DNA of 64,000 nt from Microcystis elabens FACHB-917 (GTDB lineage Bacteria > Cyanobacteriota > Cyanobacteriia > PCC-6307 > Cyanobiaceae): the NCBI RefSeq assembly GCF_014698445.1, contig NZ_JACJSZ010000002.1:1-64000 (forward strand). Reading direction: 5' to 3'. How positions within the stretch are numbered: position 1 is the first letter of the stretch; the number at the start of each line of letters is the position of its first letter. The notes beneath the pieces are model-generated. The model searched no databases. It was not told the DNA's origin and saw only the letters and a list, made by a program, of their open reading frames with translations. Positions 1-9,498 of this stretch are shown in pieces. Made by a program: the position numbers and the translations under genes.

Positions 1-130
1 CCAGATAGGCCGTGGGGAACAGCAGCAGACCGGACCACCCCACGAAAACGAAGCGGTCGCGCTTGAGCCAGTCGTCGAGGACGTCGAACCATCCACGGGT
101 GACAGGGGCGCGCCCCAGGGCGATCGTCAT
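1..130 (-). CDS. psbD: Photosystem II D2 protein (5' end only)
   Basis: The first 43 codons of a minus-strand gene that runs off the left edge. The start [20 protein letters not shown], followed by the beginning of the first membrane helix ([13 protein letters not shown]), is the highly conserved N-terminus of D2, one of the two reaction-centre core proteins of photosystem II in the thylakoid membrane. The ATG at 128-130 is certain from this conservation. It is preceded by a pyrimidine-rich stretch (CTCCTCCC directly before ATG), not a Shine-Dalgarno sequence. psbC normally overlaps the 3' end of psbD, but that end lies outside the window. Confidence 0.97.
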   Translation of the reverse strand, partial: MTIALGRAPVTRGWFDVLDDWLKRDRFVFVGWSGLLLFPTAYL

Positions 131-149
131 GGGAGGAGCTTCACGAAGC

Positions 150-156
150 GTTACAA
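150..156 (+). promoter_or_regulatory. Possible HLR1 half-site upstream of psbD
   Basis: GTTACAA matches one half of the HLR1 direct repeat (G/T)TTACA(T/A)(T/A), the known binding site of RpaB at high-light-responsive cyanobacterial promoters. It lies 20 bases upstream of the psbD start codon, but I see no convincing second half at the required spacing. Since a seven-base match can occur by chance, this is only a suggestion. rpaB itself is in this window at 8752-9498. Confidence 0.2.
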
Positions 157-311
157 CACAACCCTAAAAGAAAATGCCCGTTCCGTGCGGCCAAGGCGGC
201 CCCGACCCCAGGGAATGAGCACAAGTACCCATGGCTCCCCCGGTGGCCGACGATTCGCCAGAGTGGCCTGGCCAGCCCTCCCCGCCGTCCCGGCCCCCAG
301 CCCCTTCCACC

Positions 312-575
312 ATGTACGTCGTCGAGATCTCCCTCCGGCTCAGCCCCATGCCCGTTGCCGTCCAGCGCAAGGAGCTGGAGGCCGCCCGGGCCCTGTACGG
401 GGACGTGCGTCAGGCGCTCGAGAGCGGCCATCCCAAGGTGCTCGAGCTCACCTGCGAGAAGGACGAGCAGAAGCGCGTCAGCCTCCTGAGCGGGGAGATC
501 GTCGCCGTGCAGATTTATGAGAAGTCCTCGGTCGCCGGCGGTGGCAAACGACCCGGCTTCAGCTTCGAGCCTTGA
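312..575 (+). CDS. Small conserved cyanobacterial protein of unknown function
   Basis: An 87-residue soluble protein beginning [20 protein letters not shown] and ending [13 protein letters not shown] recognise it as a conserved picocyanobacterial hypothetical protein; no function is known to me. It has no membrane segment or signal peptide and looks like a small alpha/beta fold. The frame is open further upstream to 231, but the extra N-terminus is proline-rich and low in complexity, so I chose the ATG at 312. Its stop overlaps the TTG start of the ABC ATPase (TTGA), so the two are probably translated together. Confidence 0.7.
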   Translation: MYVVEISLRLSPMPVAVQRKELEAARALYGDVRQALESGHPKVLELTCEKDEQKRVSLLSGEIVAVQIYEKSSVAGGGKRPGFSFEP

Positions 576-1282
576 CCGCATCGGCTGCCTTCGGGGCACG
601 CGAGTCGCCCCTGACGATCGAGGGGCTCCGTTTCGGCTGGGGTGAAGGGGCCCCGGCCCTGCGCGACTGCCGGCTGCGGATTCCGGGGCCGGGCCTCTGG
701 ATGCTTGTCGGCAGCAACGGCAGCGGCAAGAGCACCCTGCTGCGCCTGATCGCCGGCCTGCTCACCCCCACAGCCGGACACATCGCCTGCCAGTGCCGGC
801 CCGCGCTGGTGTTCCAGAACCCGGACCACCAGCTGCTGCTGCCCAGCTGCGGCAGCGACCTGCAGCTGGCGCTGCCCGACGGGCTCACCGACCGGGAACG
901 CGCCGTGAGGGTGGCGTCGGTGATGGGCCAGGTGGGCCTGGCGGGCCTGCAGCAGCGCCCCATCCACACCCTCAGCGGCGGCCAGAAGCAGCGGCTGGCG
1001 ATCGCCGGGGCCCTGGCCAGCGACGCGACGCTGCTGCTCCTCGATGAGCCCACGGCCCTGCTGGATCCCGACAGCCAGAAGGAGGTCCTGGAGCTGATCC
1101 ACCGGCTCTGCCATCGCAGCCCGTCCCCACTCACGGCGTTGTGGATCACCCACCGACTCGAGGAACTGGAACGCTGTGACGGGGCCGCCCGCATGGAAGC
1201 CGGGGCGATCGGTCCCTGGCAGAGCGGCAAGAGCCTGCAGCGCTCCCTGGCCCCCTTGCCGGGCGGCAGGGCCGAAAGGTAG
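572..1282 (+). CDS. ABC transporter ATP-binding protein (ECF/CbiO-like)
   Basis: A 236-residue ABC ATPase. Visible motifs are Walker [10 protein letters not shown] (about residues 47-55), Q-loop FQNPDHQ (about 81-87), signature LSGGQKQ (about 134-140) and Walker B LLLLDEPT (about 154-161). The FQNPDHQ loop and short length resemble the energy-coupling factor ATPases (CbiO/EcfA) that power vitamin or metal uptake. No permease or substrate-binding partner is next to it, so the substrate cannot be inferred. The start is a TTG overlapping the stop of the upstream small gene; an ATG start would remove the N-terminal strand. Confidence 0.85.
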   Translation: MTASAAFGARESPLTIEGLRFGWGEGAPALRDCRLRIPGPGLWMLVGSNGSGKSTLLRLIAGLLTPTAGHIACQCRPALVFQNPDHQLLLPSCGSDLQLALPDGLTDRERAVRVASVMGQVGLAGLQQRPIHTLSGGQKQRLAIAGALASDATLLLLDEPTALLDPDSQKEVLELIHRLCHRSPSPLTALWITHRLEELERCDGAARMEAGAIGPWQSGKSLQRSLAPLPGGRAER

Positions 1283-1312
1283 GGTCGTCGGATCCCGGCT
1301 TTCCGGGTGTCT

Positions 1313-1384
1313 TCCTCGGTAGCTCAGTGGTAGAGCGGTCGGCTGTTAACCGATTGGTCGCAGGTTCGAATCCCGCCCGGGGAG
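1313..1384 (+). tRNA. trnN: tRNA-Asn (GUU)
   Basis: A 72-base cloverleaf. The acceptor stem TCCTCGG pairs with CCGGGGA (with T-G and similar wobble), and the discriminator base is G. The D arm is GTAGCTCAGTGGTAGAGC, the anticodon loop CTGTTAA with anticodon GTT, and the T arm GCAGG-TTCGAAT-CCCGC. The 3' CCA is not encoded, so a CCA-adding enzyme (candidate at 15128-16459) is required. The third T-stem pair is an A-C mismatch. It lies just downstream of the ABC ATPase gene on the same strand. Confidence 0.95.
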
Positions 1385-1610
1385 TTGTTTCCACCGCCCG
1401 CCTCAGGGCTCCAGCCTCGACGCGCCCCCGGTGGGCGGCTGTCCCTTTGGCCGGAGCCGCACCCCGGCCAGGGGGCGCACCTGCACCCTGCCCCAGGCAG
1501 CTCTGCCGCAGAACGGCGACACTGTTCGTCTCCAACCCCGTGTTCTCGGTCTCCGTGCTCCCTCCGCAGGCACCCACGACGACACGCCTCGCCACGCCCT
1601 GACCCCTCCC

Positions 1611-2408
<798 letters not shown>

Positions 2409-2415
2409 CGGCCCC

Positions 2416-2443
2416 CCTCAGCCGCCACCCCTCAGCCGCCACC
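2416..2443. repeat. Tandem 14-bp duplication at the 3' end of holB
   Basis: CCTCAGCCGCCACC occurs twice in direct succession (2416-2429 and 2430-2443), followed by a partial third match. It spans the stop codon of holB. Because 14 is not a multiple of three, the duplication shifts the frame and adds a few glycine and arginine residues to the HolB C-terminus before the stop. Confidence 0.8.
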
Positions 2444-3416
2444 CCTCGGCGCCCAGGTCGAGCAGGGCCACCTCCCAGGCCAGCCGGGGCTGCACGTAGG
2501 CCAGCAGGTGGCTGCGCAACTGCTCGATGCGCTGCAAGGGCGCCAGCTCGTGACGTCCCCGCCAGAGCTGCAGCTGCCACCAGTCGAGCAGCCAGAGCTG
2601 CTGCTCGCCATCAAGGGCCTCACTGAGGTCGCGGGCCAGGCCCAGGGCCTCCATCGGCTCCCGGCCCAGGGCCAGCAACCGGTCCGTCAGGCCGTCCGGC
2701 AGGCTCCGCCAGTGCCGGCGGTGGCGCAGCAGGGCCCCGGGGGAGCCGGCGGCCAGCTCGAGCAGCTCGGGCGGATCGGGTTCGGCCCCTGCGGCCCCAT
2801 CCTCCTGGGCCCCCTCCAAGGCCGGCAGGCCCTCCAGCACCTGACGCACCAGGGCGGGGGGCAGGCGCGCGAACGGGATGGCCTGGCAGCGGGACCGGAT
2901 GGTGGCCAGCAGCCGATCCGGCGTCGCCGTGAGCAGCACCAGCAGACCATGGCCCGGTTCCTCCAGGGTCTTGAGCAGGGCATTGGCGGCCGCTTCGGCC
3001 ATCGCCTCGGCCGTCTCCAGCACCACCAGGGAACGCTCGCCCTCCACCGGACGGCGGGCCAGGAACCGGGTCACCTCCCGCACCTGCTCCAGGCGCAGCT
3101 GGGGGGGGCTGCGGCGGCTGAGGCCCTGGGCCTCGGCCTCGGAGGCCGTCACCAGCCGGCCCTGGTGCAGGTGGGTGGGCTCGACCCAGAGCAGATCGGG
3201 GTGGTTGCCCTCCGCCAGGCGTCGCCGCAGCGGCACCGATCCGGCCGCACCACCGGCGAGCACCCCCTCGAACAGACGCAGGGCCGCCAGCCGGCGGCCC
3301 ACCCCGTCAGGACCGACGAACAGATAGGCGGGCGCCAGCCGCCGCCGTTCCAGGGCGGCCGTGAGCAGGGCCACCGCCTGGGGCTGGCCCACCAGATCGG
3401 CGAACAGCTCAGCCAT
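2418..3416 (-). CDS. holB: DNA polymerase III delta' subunit
   Basis: A 332-residue clamp-loader AAA+ protein, beginning MAELFADLVGQPQAVALLTA with the GQ motif typical of HolB/DnaX. The P-loop region GPDGVGRRLAAL lacks the canonical GKT lysine, in line with delta' being a non-hydrolysing clamp-loader subunit. The sensor-1-like TLEEPGHG region is present. It belongs to the replisome clamp loader. It is the last gene of the minus-strand run copper ATPase-tmk-holB; its start overlaps the end of tmk by 8 bases. Confidence 0.88.
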   Translation of the reverse strand: MAELFADLVGQPQAVALLTAALERRRLAPAYLFVGPDGVGRRLAALRLFEGVLAGGAAGSVPLRRRLAEGNHPDLLWVEPTHLHQGRLVTASEAEAQGLSRRSPPQLRLEQVREVTRFLARRPVEGERSLVVLETAEAMAEAAANALLKTLEEPGHGLLVLLTATPDRLLATIRSRCQAIPFARLPPALVRQVLEGLPALEGAQEDGAAGAEPDPPELLELAAGSPGALLRHRRHWRSLPDGLTDRLLALGREPMEALGLARDLSEALDGEQQLWLLDWWQLQLWRGRHELAPLQRIEQLRSHLLAYVQPRLAWEVALLDLGAEGWRLRGGG

Positions 3417-4062
3417 CGTCGCCGGCGGCGGGGCCGCCCAGGTGGTCGGTGATCAGGGTGCGGCAGCGGGCCGTCACCTGCTCGATCGGCCCAGCGGCCT
3501 CCACCCTTCGCCAGCCCCGCTCGGCCGCCAGGGTGGCGAAGCCGTCGCTGACCCGCTGCAGGAAGGCCTCGCCTGCGGCCTCGATCCGGTCGGCGGGGCG
3601 ATCGCCGCGGCGCCGCAGGGATCCGGCCAGGGGGAGATCGAGCCAGAGGGTGAGATGAGGCTCCAGGCCGCCGGTGGCCATCGTCTCGAGCTGCCGGATG
3701 GTGGCCAGGGGGAGGCCCCGGCCGTAGCCCTGGTAGGCCGCGGTGGAGCCGCTGAAACGATCGCTCAGCACCCAGTTCCCCGCGGCCAGGGCCGGACGCA
3801 GGCACTCCTCGACATGCTGGGCCCGGTCGGCGGCGTAGAGCATCAGCTCGCAGAGGCTGCAGGGGGCGACCCCAGCCGGAGGATGCAGCAGCAGGGCGCG
3901 CAGGGCCTGGCCGAGGTCGGTCCCGCCCGGTTCCCGCGTCACCACGAGCCGGGAGCCCGGAGCCATCAGGCCGCTGCGCGGCAGCCAGGCGCCCAGGGCC
4001 TCGATCTGGGTGGTCTTGCCGCAGCCGTCGATGCCCTCCAGCACCAGGAAGCGCCCGCTCAT
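3409..4062 (-). CDS. tmk: Thymidylate kinase
   Basis: A 217-residue dTMP kinase (dTMP + ATP to dTDP + ADP) in the dTTP pathway. Walker A is GIDGCGKTT (about residues 10-18). The DR(Y/F) motif is LSDRFSGSTAAYQGYGRG (about 97-114), and the lid region is arginine-rich. Its start overlaps the copper ATPase stop (ATGA), and its end overlaps holB, so the three genes form a tight operon. Confidence 0.93.
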   Translation of the reverse strand: MSGRFLVLEGIDGCGKTTQIEALGAWLPRSGLMAPGSRLVVTREPGGTDLGQALRALLLHPPAGVAPCSLCELMLYAADRAQHVEECLRPALAAGNWVLSDRFSGSTAAYQGYGRGLPLATIRQLETMATGGLEPHLTLWLDLPLAGSLRRRGDRPADRIEAAGEAFLQRVSDGFATLAAERGWRRVEAAGPIEQVTARCRTLITDHLGGPAAGDDG

Positions 4063-6509
4063 GGGGCCGGATCGGCGGGAGGGTCCTGCAGGAGCAGGGC
4101 GTTGCCCACCACGGTGATCGAGCTGAAGGCCATCAGCAGGGCCGCCAGTTCGGGCGAGAGGCGCAGGCCGAAACCCGGCAGGAGTACACCGGCGGCGACC
4201 GGCAGGACGATGAGGTTGTAGCCGAAGGCCCAGGCCAGGTTCTGGCGCACCTTGGCCATGGTGCGCCGGGCGATGGCCAGGGCCCGGACGATGCCGCCCA
4301 GCCCCTCCCCCATCACCACCAGGGCCGCGCTCTCCTGGGCGATCTGGGTGCCGGTGCCGACGGCGATGCCCAGGTCGGCCGCAGCCAGGGCGGGGGCGTC
4401 GTTGATGCCGTCACCCACCATGGCCACGGCCCCCTGGCGATGGGCCAGCAGCAGGCGCTCCAGCTTCTCCTCCGGCCGCAGTTCCCAGGCCAGCTCCTCC
4501 GGGCGCAGGCCCAGCCGCAGCCCCAGACCCTCGACGCTGGCGCGCCGATCCCCGCTGAGCAGGCCCAGGCGCAGCCCCAGCCGCCGCAGCCGCGACACGG
4601 TGGCGGCGGCATCGGCCCGGGGCCGGTCCTCCACGGCCAGGACGCCCAGCAGCCGCCCCTCGGCGGCCACCGCCAGCAGGGTGGCTCCACCGGCCTCCAG
4701 GTCGTGCTGCAGGTCCGTGGCAGAGGGTTCCACCATCACCCCCTGGCGCGCCAGCCAGTCGAGCCGGCCCACCCGCACCAGGCCCCGGCCCTCCACCAGC
4801 CCCTGCACCCCCTCGCCGGGGAGGGTCCGGGCGTCAGCGACGGCCAGCAGGGGCAGCCCCCGGCACTGGGCCTCCTGCAGCACGGCGTGGGCCAGGGGAT
4901 GGCGGCTGTGCTGCTCGAGGCTCGCGGCCAGCTGCACCAGCCGACCGGCCTCCTCGGGCTCCTCGGGCTCCGACGGGCCAGGGGCCTCCTCCCGCCGGGC
5001 CGGGGCCGTCCCCATGAGCCGCACGTCCGTCACCAGGGGGCGGCCGATGGTGAGGGTGCCGGTCTTGTCGAAGAGCACGGCCTCCAGCCGGGAGGCGGTC
5101 TCGATGGCATCGCCGCCCCGGAACAGCAGCCCCGAACGTGCCGCCAGGCCGGAGCCCACGGTGATCGCCGTCGGCGTGGCCAGGCCCAGGGCGCAGGGAC
5201 AGGCCACCACCAGCACCGCGATGGCCAGCTGCAGCCCCAGGCTGAAGGGTGTGCCGGCCGCCGCGCTCCCCCAGGCCAGGGCACCGTGGCCGTGTGCACC
5301 GTGGCCACCGGCAGCGGCCATGGTCAGCACCTCGGGCCAGTGCCGGCACCCCCACAGCCACCAGAACAGCAGGGTGGCCAGCGCCAGCAGCAGCACCACC
5401 AGGGTGAAGCGACCGGCGACCCGGTCGGCCAGCCCCTGGATCGGGGCCTTGCGGGCCTGGGCCCGCTCCACCAGGCGCACGATGCGGGCAATGGCGCTGT
5501 CGGCACCGCTGCGCCGCACCTCCAGCACCAGGGAGCACTCCAGATTGAGCAGGCCGGCGGCCAGCTCGCTGCCCGGTTCGACGGACTGGGGCAGGGGCTC
5601 CCCGGTGAGGCTGGAGGCATCCACGCGCGAGTGGCCCTCCAGCACCACGGCATCCACCGGCACCCGGTCGCCGGGCAGGAGCCGCAGCCGGTCCCCCGGC
5701 CGCAGCCCCCCCACCCGGACCTGGCGGGGGGGGCCGTCGCCCAGGAGCAGCAGGGCATGGTCGGGCTGGAGGGCGCCCAGCTCCTCGATCGCCCGGCCGG
5801 TGCGGTAGCGGGCGCGCTCCTCGAGGAAGCGGCCGGTGAGGACGAAGCCGAGCAGCATCACCGGCTCGTTGAAGTAGCAGGGCCAGCCGCTGGCCGGCCA
5901 CAGCCAGCCCACCAGGCTGGAGAGGTAGGCGCTGGCCACCCCCAGGCCCACCAGGGTGTCCATGGCGGGGACGCCGGCCAGGGCCGAACGGACACCGCGG
6001 ACCAGGATCGGCCGGCCGGGGAAGGCCAGGGCCAGGGTGGCCACCAGGGCATGGAACCAGGGGCTGCCCAGCAGCGGCCAGGGTCCGCGCCAGGCGAGCA
6101 GACCCGCATCGGCCAGGTGCCCCAGACCGGAGACGAGCAGCAGCAGCAGGGCCACCAGCAGCTGGCGCCAGTGGCGCCACCACTGCTCGGCCTGGCGCCG
6201 CTCCCGCTGGCTGACCGGCTCAGGCTCCTGGGGGCGCAGCCGGGCCTGGAAACCCAGCCCCTCGAGGCTGCCCAGCAGGGCGGGCAACGGATCCACGGCG
6301 CTGCCGTCAGGTCCCTCGACCCGGGGCTCCAGATCCACCCAGGCGGTGCGGGTCAGCAGGTTGACGCTCGCCTGGCGCACCCCTTGGGTCTGGAGGAGGC
6401 GCTGCTCCACGACGCGGACGCAGCCGCCGCATTTCATGCCCTCCACGTCAAGGAGCAACGGCTCGCCCTGGAGGCTGATGGAGCCGGGAACGGGGGGGGT
6501 GGCGCTCAA
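4059..6509 (-). CDS. Copper-translocating P1B-type ATPase (CtaA/PacS family)
   Basis: An 816-residue heavy-metal P-type ATPase. In order: an N-terminal HMA domain with metal-binding GMKCGGC (Cys27 and Cys30), membrane helices, the actuator motif SLTGEPLP, the ion-site CPC in ACPCALGLATPTAI, the phosphorylation site DKTGTLT, the hinge GDGINDAPAL, and two last helices. CPC plus HMA indicates Cu(I). Cyanobacteria use CtaA (plasma membrane) and PacS (thylakoid) to deliver copper to plastocyanin and cytochrome oxidase; the GMKCGGC motif suggests CtaA, but I cannot settle it. First gene of the operon with tmk and holB. Confidence 0.9.
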   Translation of the reverse strand: MSATPPVPGSISLQGEPLLLDVEGMKCGGCVRVVEQRLLQTQGVRQASVNLLTRTAWVDLEPRVEGPDGSAVDPLPALLGSLEGLGFQARLRPQEPEPVSQRERRQAEQWWRHWRQLLVALLLLLVSGLGHLADAGLLAWRGPWPLLGSPWFHALVATLALAFPGRPILVRGVRSALAGVPAMDTLVGLGVASAYLSSLVGWLWPASGWPCYFNEPVMLLGFVLTGRFLEERARYRTGRAIEELGALQPDHALLLLGDGPPRQVRVGGLRPGDRLRLLPGDRVPVDAVVLEGHSRVDASSLTGEPLPQSVEPGSELAAGLLNLECSLVLEVRRSGADSAIARIVRLVERAQARKAPIQGLADRVAGRFTLVVLLLALATLLFWWLWGCRHWPEVLTMAAAGGHGAHGHGALAWGSAAAGTPFSLGLQLAIAVLVVACPCALGLATPTAITVGSGLAARSGLLFRGGDAIETASRLEAVLFDKTGTLTIGRPLVTDVRLMGTAPARREEAPGPSEPEEPEEAGRLVQLAASLEQHSRHPLAHAVLQEAQCRGLPLLAVADARTLPGEGVQGLVEGRGLVRVGRLDWLARQGVMVEPSATDLQHDLEAGGATLLAVAAEGRLLGVLAVEDRPRADAAATVSRLRRLGLRLGLLSGDRRASVEGLGLRLGLRPEELAWELRPEEKLERLLLAHRQGAVAMVGDGINDAPALAAADLGIAVGTGTQIAQESAALVVMGEGLGGIVRALAIARRTMAKVRQNLAWAFGYNLIVLPVAAGVLLPGFGLRLSPELAALLMAFSSITVVGNALLLQDPPADPAP

Positions 6510-6629
6510 GCGGTGGGAAGCCGGTGTTGGGTGCCGGGGCGGGGGGGCCGGGGCCCAAGGCTAGGGAGCCGCCGCGCCGTTGCCCCGGCCGCCCGAGGCA
6601 GGATGGGGTGACGATCCGGACCTGGACCC

Positions 6630-7151
6630 TTGCCCCGCTCGCAGCGCAACGACAACTTCATCGACAAGAGCTTCACGGTCATGGCCGACCTGATCGTCAA
6701 GCTGCTGCCGATCGATCCCAAGGCGAAGGAGGCCTACGTCTATTACCGCGATGGGCTCTCGGCCCAGAACGACGGCGACTACGCCGAGGCGCTGGAGAAC
6801 TACGAGGAGGCCCTCAAGCTCGAGGAGAACAGCATCGACCGCGGCGAGATCCTCAAGAACATGGCCATCATCTTCATGAGCAACGGCGAGGAGGAGAAGG
6901 CCCTCGACTACTACCGCCAGTCGCTGGAGGCCAACGGCAACTCCCCCTCCTGCCTCAAGAACATGGGTCTGATCTACGAGAAGTGGGGGCGGCTGGCGGA
7001 GGAGACCGGCGACCAGGACGCGGCCGACCGCTGGTTCGACGAAGCGGCCGTCCACTGGACCAAGGCGGTGCGCCTCTACCCGGGCGGCTACCTGGACATC
7101 GAGAACTGGCTCAAGTCCTCCGGCCGCAGCAACGTCGACGTCTATTTCTGA
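6630..7151 (+). CDS. ycf3: Photosystem I assembly protein Ycf3
   Basis: A 173-residue TPR protein that helps assemble photosystem I at the thylakoid membrane. The start [20 protein letters not shown] and end [13 protein letters not shown] are typical of Ycf3. Three tetratricopeptide repeats are visible, with [20 protein letters not shown] (about 39-58) the first. Length matches the family (about 170). The start codon is TTG at 6630; the conserved N-terminus shows it is used. It is divergent from the copper ATPase and convergent with radA. Confidence 0.95.
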   Translation: MPRSQRNDNFIDKSFTVMADLIVKLLPIDPKAKEAYVYYRDGLSAQNDGDYAEALENYEEALKLEENSIDRGEILKNMAIIFMSNGEEEKALDYYRQSLEANGNSPSCLKNMGLIYEKWGRLAEETGDQDAADRWFDEAAVHWTKAVRLYPGGYLDIENWLKSSGRSNVDVYF

Positions 7152-7160
7152 GCTCCCGGC

Positions 7161-8648
7161 TCAGTCCCCGTCGGCGGGATTCACCCCCAGCCCGGCCACC
7201 AGGGCCTCGGCCACCGTGGCCGCCTCCAGCAGCTGCAGGCCCAGGCTGGCCGCCACCGGCCCGAGGGCGCTGCCGCGGGGCACCACCGCCCGGGCGAACC
7301 CGAGCCGGGCCGTCTCCTGGAGACGCAGCTCCAGCTGGCCCACGGGCCGCAGCTGGCCCCCGAGGCCCAGTTCCCCCAGCAGCACGGTGCCCGCCGGCAG
7401 GGTGAGGTCGCGGTAGCTGGCCACCACGGCGGCCGCCACCCCCAGATCCGCCCCTGGCTCCTCCACCTCCAGGCCGCCGGCCACCGCCAGGTAGCAGTCG
7501 AAGCGGGACAGGGGCAGGCCCATGTGCTTCTCCAGCACCGCCAGGATCTGGTGCAGGCGGTTGGTGCCGATGCCGGTGGCGGTGCGCCGCGGGCTGGCGT
7601 AGCTGGTGGGGCTGACCAGGGCCTGGATCTCCACCAGCAGCGGGCGGGTGCCCTCGCAGGCCACGATCGTGGCGGTGCCGGGGCTGGGGCCGTCTCCGGC
7701 CAGGAACAGTTCGCTGGGGTTGCTCACCTCCACCAGCCCCGCCCCCCGCATCTCGAACACCCCCAGCTCGTGGGTGGCGCCGAAGCGGTTCTTCACCGCC
7801 CGCAGCAGCCGGTGGCTGGCGAAGCGGTCGCCTTCGAAGGTGAGCACCGCATCCACCAGATGCTCAAGCACCTTCGGCCCCGCCAGCATCCCTTCCTTGG
7901 TGACATGGCCCACCAGCACCAGGGAGGAGTGCTGTCGCTTGGCGATGCGCTGCAGGGCGGCGGCGCACTCACGCACCTGGGACACCGAGCCGGGGGCACT
8001 GCCGAGTTCGGCGTCATGCAGGGCCTGGATGCTGTCGATGATCGCCACCGCCGGCCGCAGGGTCTCCAGCTCCTGCAGCACCAGCTCCAGGTCGGTCTCG
8101 GCCAGCAGGCGCAGGCCCTCACGCTCGCCGTCGCCAGCCGCCGCCCTGCCCTCCGCCCCCGACGGGGCCCGGGGGCCATCGCCGGGGCCGTCCTCGGCCA
8201 GGCGCCGCCAGCGCAGCTTCACCTGCTGGGCCGACTCCTCGGCGCTGACGTAGAGCACCACCGCCCGGGCGGCCATGGCGCGGGCGCTCTGCAGCAGCAG
8301 GGTGCTCTTGCCGATGCCCGGGTCGCCCCCCAGGAGCACCAGGGAACCGGGCACCAGGCCACCCCCCAGCACCCGGTCCAGTTCGCCGTAGCCGCTGGCC
8401 AGGCGCTGCAGGGGCCGGTCCCCCACCGCCTGGATCGGTTCGGAGCGGCGCGCCCGGCCCGGCGGCCCGGCCCCGACAGCCCCCGGAGCGGGGGCGGCCG
8501 CCACCGGCCGGCGCCGGCGGTTGTCGCCGCCCGGCTCGCTCTGCTCCACCAGTGTGTTCCAGCCGCCGCAGGCGGTGCAGCGTCCGAAGAACTGCCGCGT
8601 CCTGGCGCCACAGGCCTGGCAGATGAACGAGGAACCGGGGCGGGCCAA
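7161..8648 (-). CDS. radA: DNA repair protein RadA
   Basis: A 495-residue RecA-like repair ATPase/helicase that processes recombination intermediates. An N-terminal C4 zinc finger (CQACG about 10-14, CTACG about 24-28), Walker A GDPGIGKST, the RadA-specific KNRFG motif, and a C-terminal Lon-protease-like domain are all visible. There is a glycine/alanine-rich insertion (about 165-180). Start is TTG at 8646-8648, supported by the position of the zinc finger. Divergently transcribed from rpaB across about 100 bases. Confidence 0.95.
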   Translation of the reverse strand: MARPGSSFICQACGARTRQFFGRCTACGGWNTLVEQSEPGGDNRRRRPVAAAPAPGAVGAGPPGRARRSEPIQAVGDRPLQRLASGYGELDRVLGGGLVPGSLVLLGGDPGIGKSTLLLQSARAMAARAVVLYVSAEESAQQVKLRWRRLAEDGPGDGPRAPSGAEGRAAAGDGEREGLRLLAETDLELVLQELETLRPAVAIIDSIQALHDAELGSAPGSVSQVRECAAALQRIAKRQHSSLVLVGHVTKEGMLAGPKVLEHLVDAVLTFEGDRFASHRLLRAVKNRFGATHELGVFEMRGAGLVEVSNPSELFLAGDGPSPGTATIVACEGTRPLLVEIQALVSPTSYASPRRTATGIGTNRLHQILAVLEKHMGLPLSRFDCYLAVAGGLEVEEPGADLGVAAAVVASYRDLTLPAGTVLLGELGLGGQLRPVGQLELRLQETARLGFARAVVPRGSALGPVAASLGLQLLEAATVAEALVAGLGVNPADGD

Positions 8649-8751
8649 GGGGTGCGGGCGATGTGTATGAAGAAAGGTGGCGTTCGGTGAATTCGCGCCC
8701 TTCCGGCCGGTTCAGTGGGTCGGAACCGTGTTGCATTCTCCTCGCCGCGCA

Positions 8752-9498
8752 ATGACGGCCTCCCCCACCGCCAAGGAAACGATCCTCGTCGTCGATGACG
8801 AGGCCAGCATTCGCCGGATCCTCGAGACGCGCCTCTCGATGATCGGCTATCAGGTGGTCACCGCCAGCGATGGCGAGGAGGCCATCGAGGCGTTCCACCG
8901 CGTTCTGCCGGACCTGGTGGTCCTCGACGTGATGATGCCCAAGCTCGACGGCTACGGCGTCTGCCAGGAGCTGCGCAAGGAATCGGACGTGCCGATCGTG
9001 ATGCTCACCGCCCTCGGCGACGTGGCCGACCGCATCACCGGCCTCGAGCTCGGCGCCGACGACTACGTCGTCAAACCCTTCAGCCCCAAGGAACTGGAGG
9101 CCCGCATTCGCTGCGTCCTGCGGCGGGTCGAGAAGGACCCCGGCGCCGGCATCCCCAACTCGGGCGTGATCCAGGTGGGCGATCTCCGCATCGACACCAA
9201 CAAGCGCCAGGTGTACCGGGGCGACGAGCGCATCCGCCTGACCGGCATGGAGTTCAGCCTGCTGGAGCTGCTGGTCAGCCGCTCCGGCGAGCCGTTCAGC
9301 CGCGGCGAGATCCTCAAGGAGGTGTGGGGCTACACGCCCGAGCGTCACGTGGACACCCGCGTGGTGGATGTCCACATCTCACGGCTGCGCTCCAAACTGG
9401 AGGATGATCCGGCCAACCCCGAGCTGATCCTCACGGCGCGGGGCACCGGCTACCTGTTCCAGCGCATCGTTGAACCCGTTGCCACCGAAGGATCCTGA
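8752..9498 (+). CDS. rpaB: Response regulator RpaB (Ycf27)
   Basis: A 248-residue OmpR-type regulator. The receiver domain has Asp15/Asp16 and phosphoacceptor Asp59 in LVVLDVMMP, with Lys in VVKPFSPKEL. The winged helix includes [20 protein letters not shown]. RpaB, with histidine kinase NblS, represses high-light genes at HLR1 sites under low light and is essential in model cyanobacteria. The frame is open to 8677, but the family starts near the ATG at 8752. Its 3' end overlaps the plsX start by 29 bases. Confidence 0.95.
   Translation: MTASPTAKETILVVDDEASIRRILETRLSMIGYQVVTASDGEEAIEAFHRVLPDLVVLDVMMPKLDGYGVCQELRKESDVPIVMLTALGDVADRITGLELGADDYVVKPFSPKELEARIRCVLRRVEKDPGAGIPNSGVIQVGDLRIDTNKRQVYRGDERIRLTGMEFSLLELLVSRSGEPFSRGEILKEVWGYTPERHVDTRVVDVHISRLRSKLEDDPANPELILTARGTGYLFQRIVEPVATEGS

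Noticed and set aside
1290-1310. A CCCGG-CTTT-CCGGG hairpin between the ABC gene and tRNA-Asn as a terminator
   Set aside because: The stem is only five pairs and no T-run follows; it may simply be tRNA leader.
4440-6611. A 723-codon plus-strand open frame
   Set aside because: It lies antisense to the copper ATPase, and is Gln/His/Gly-rich low-complexity sequence without any family motif.
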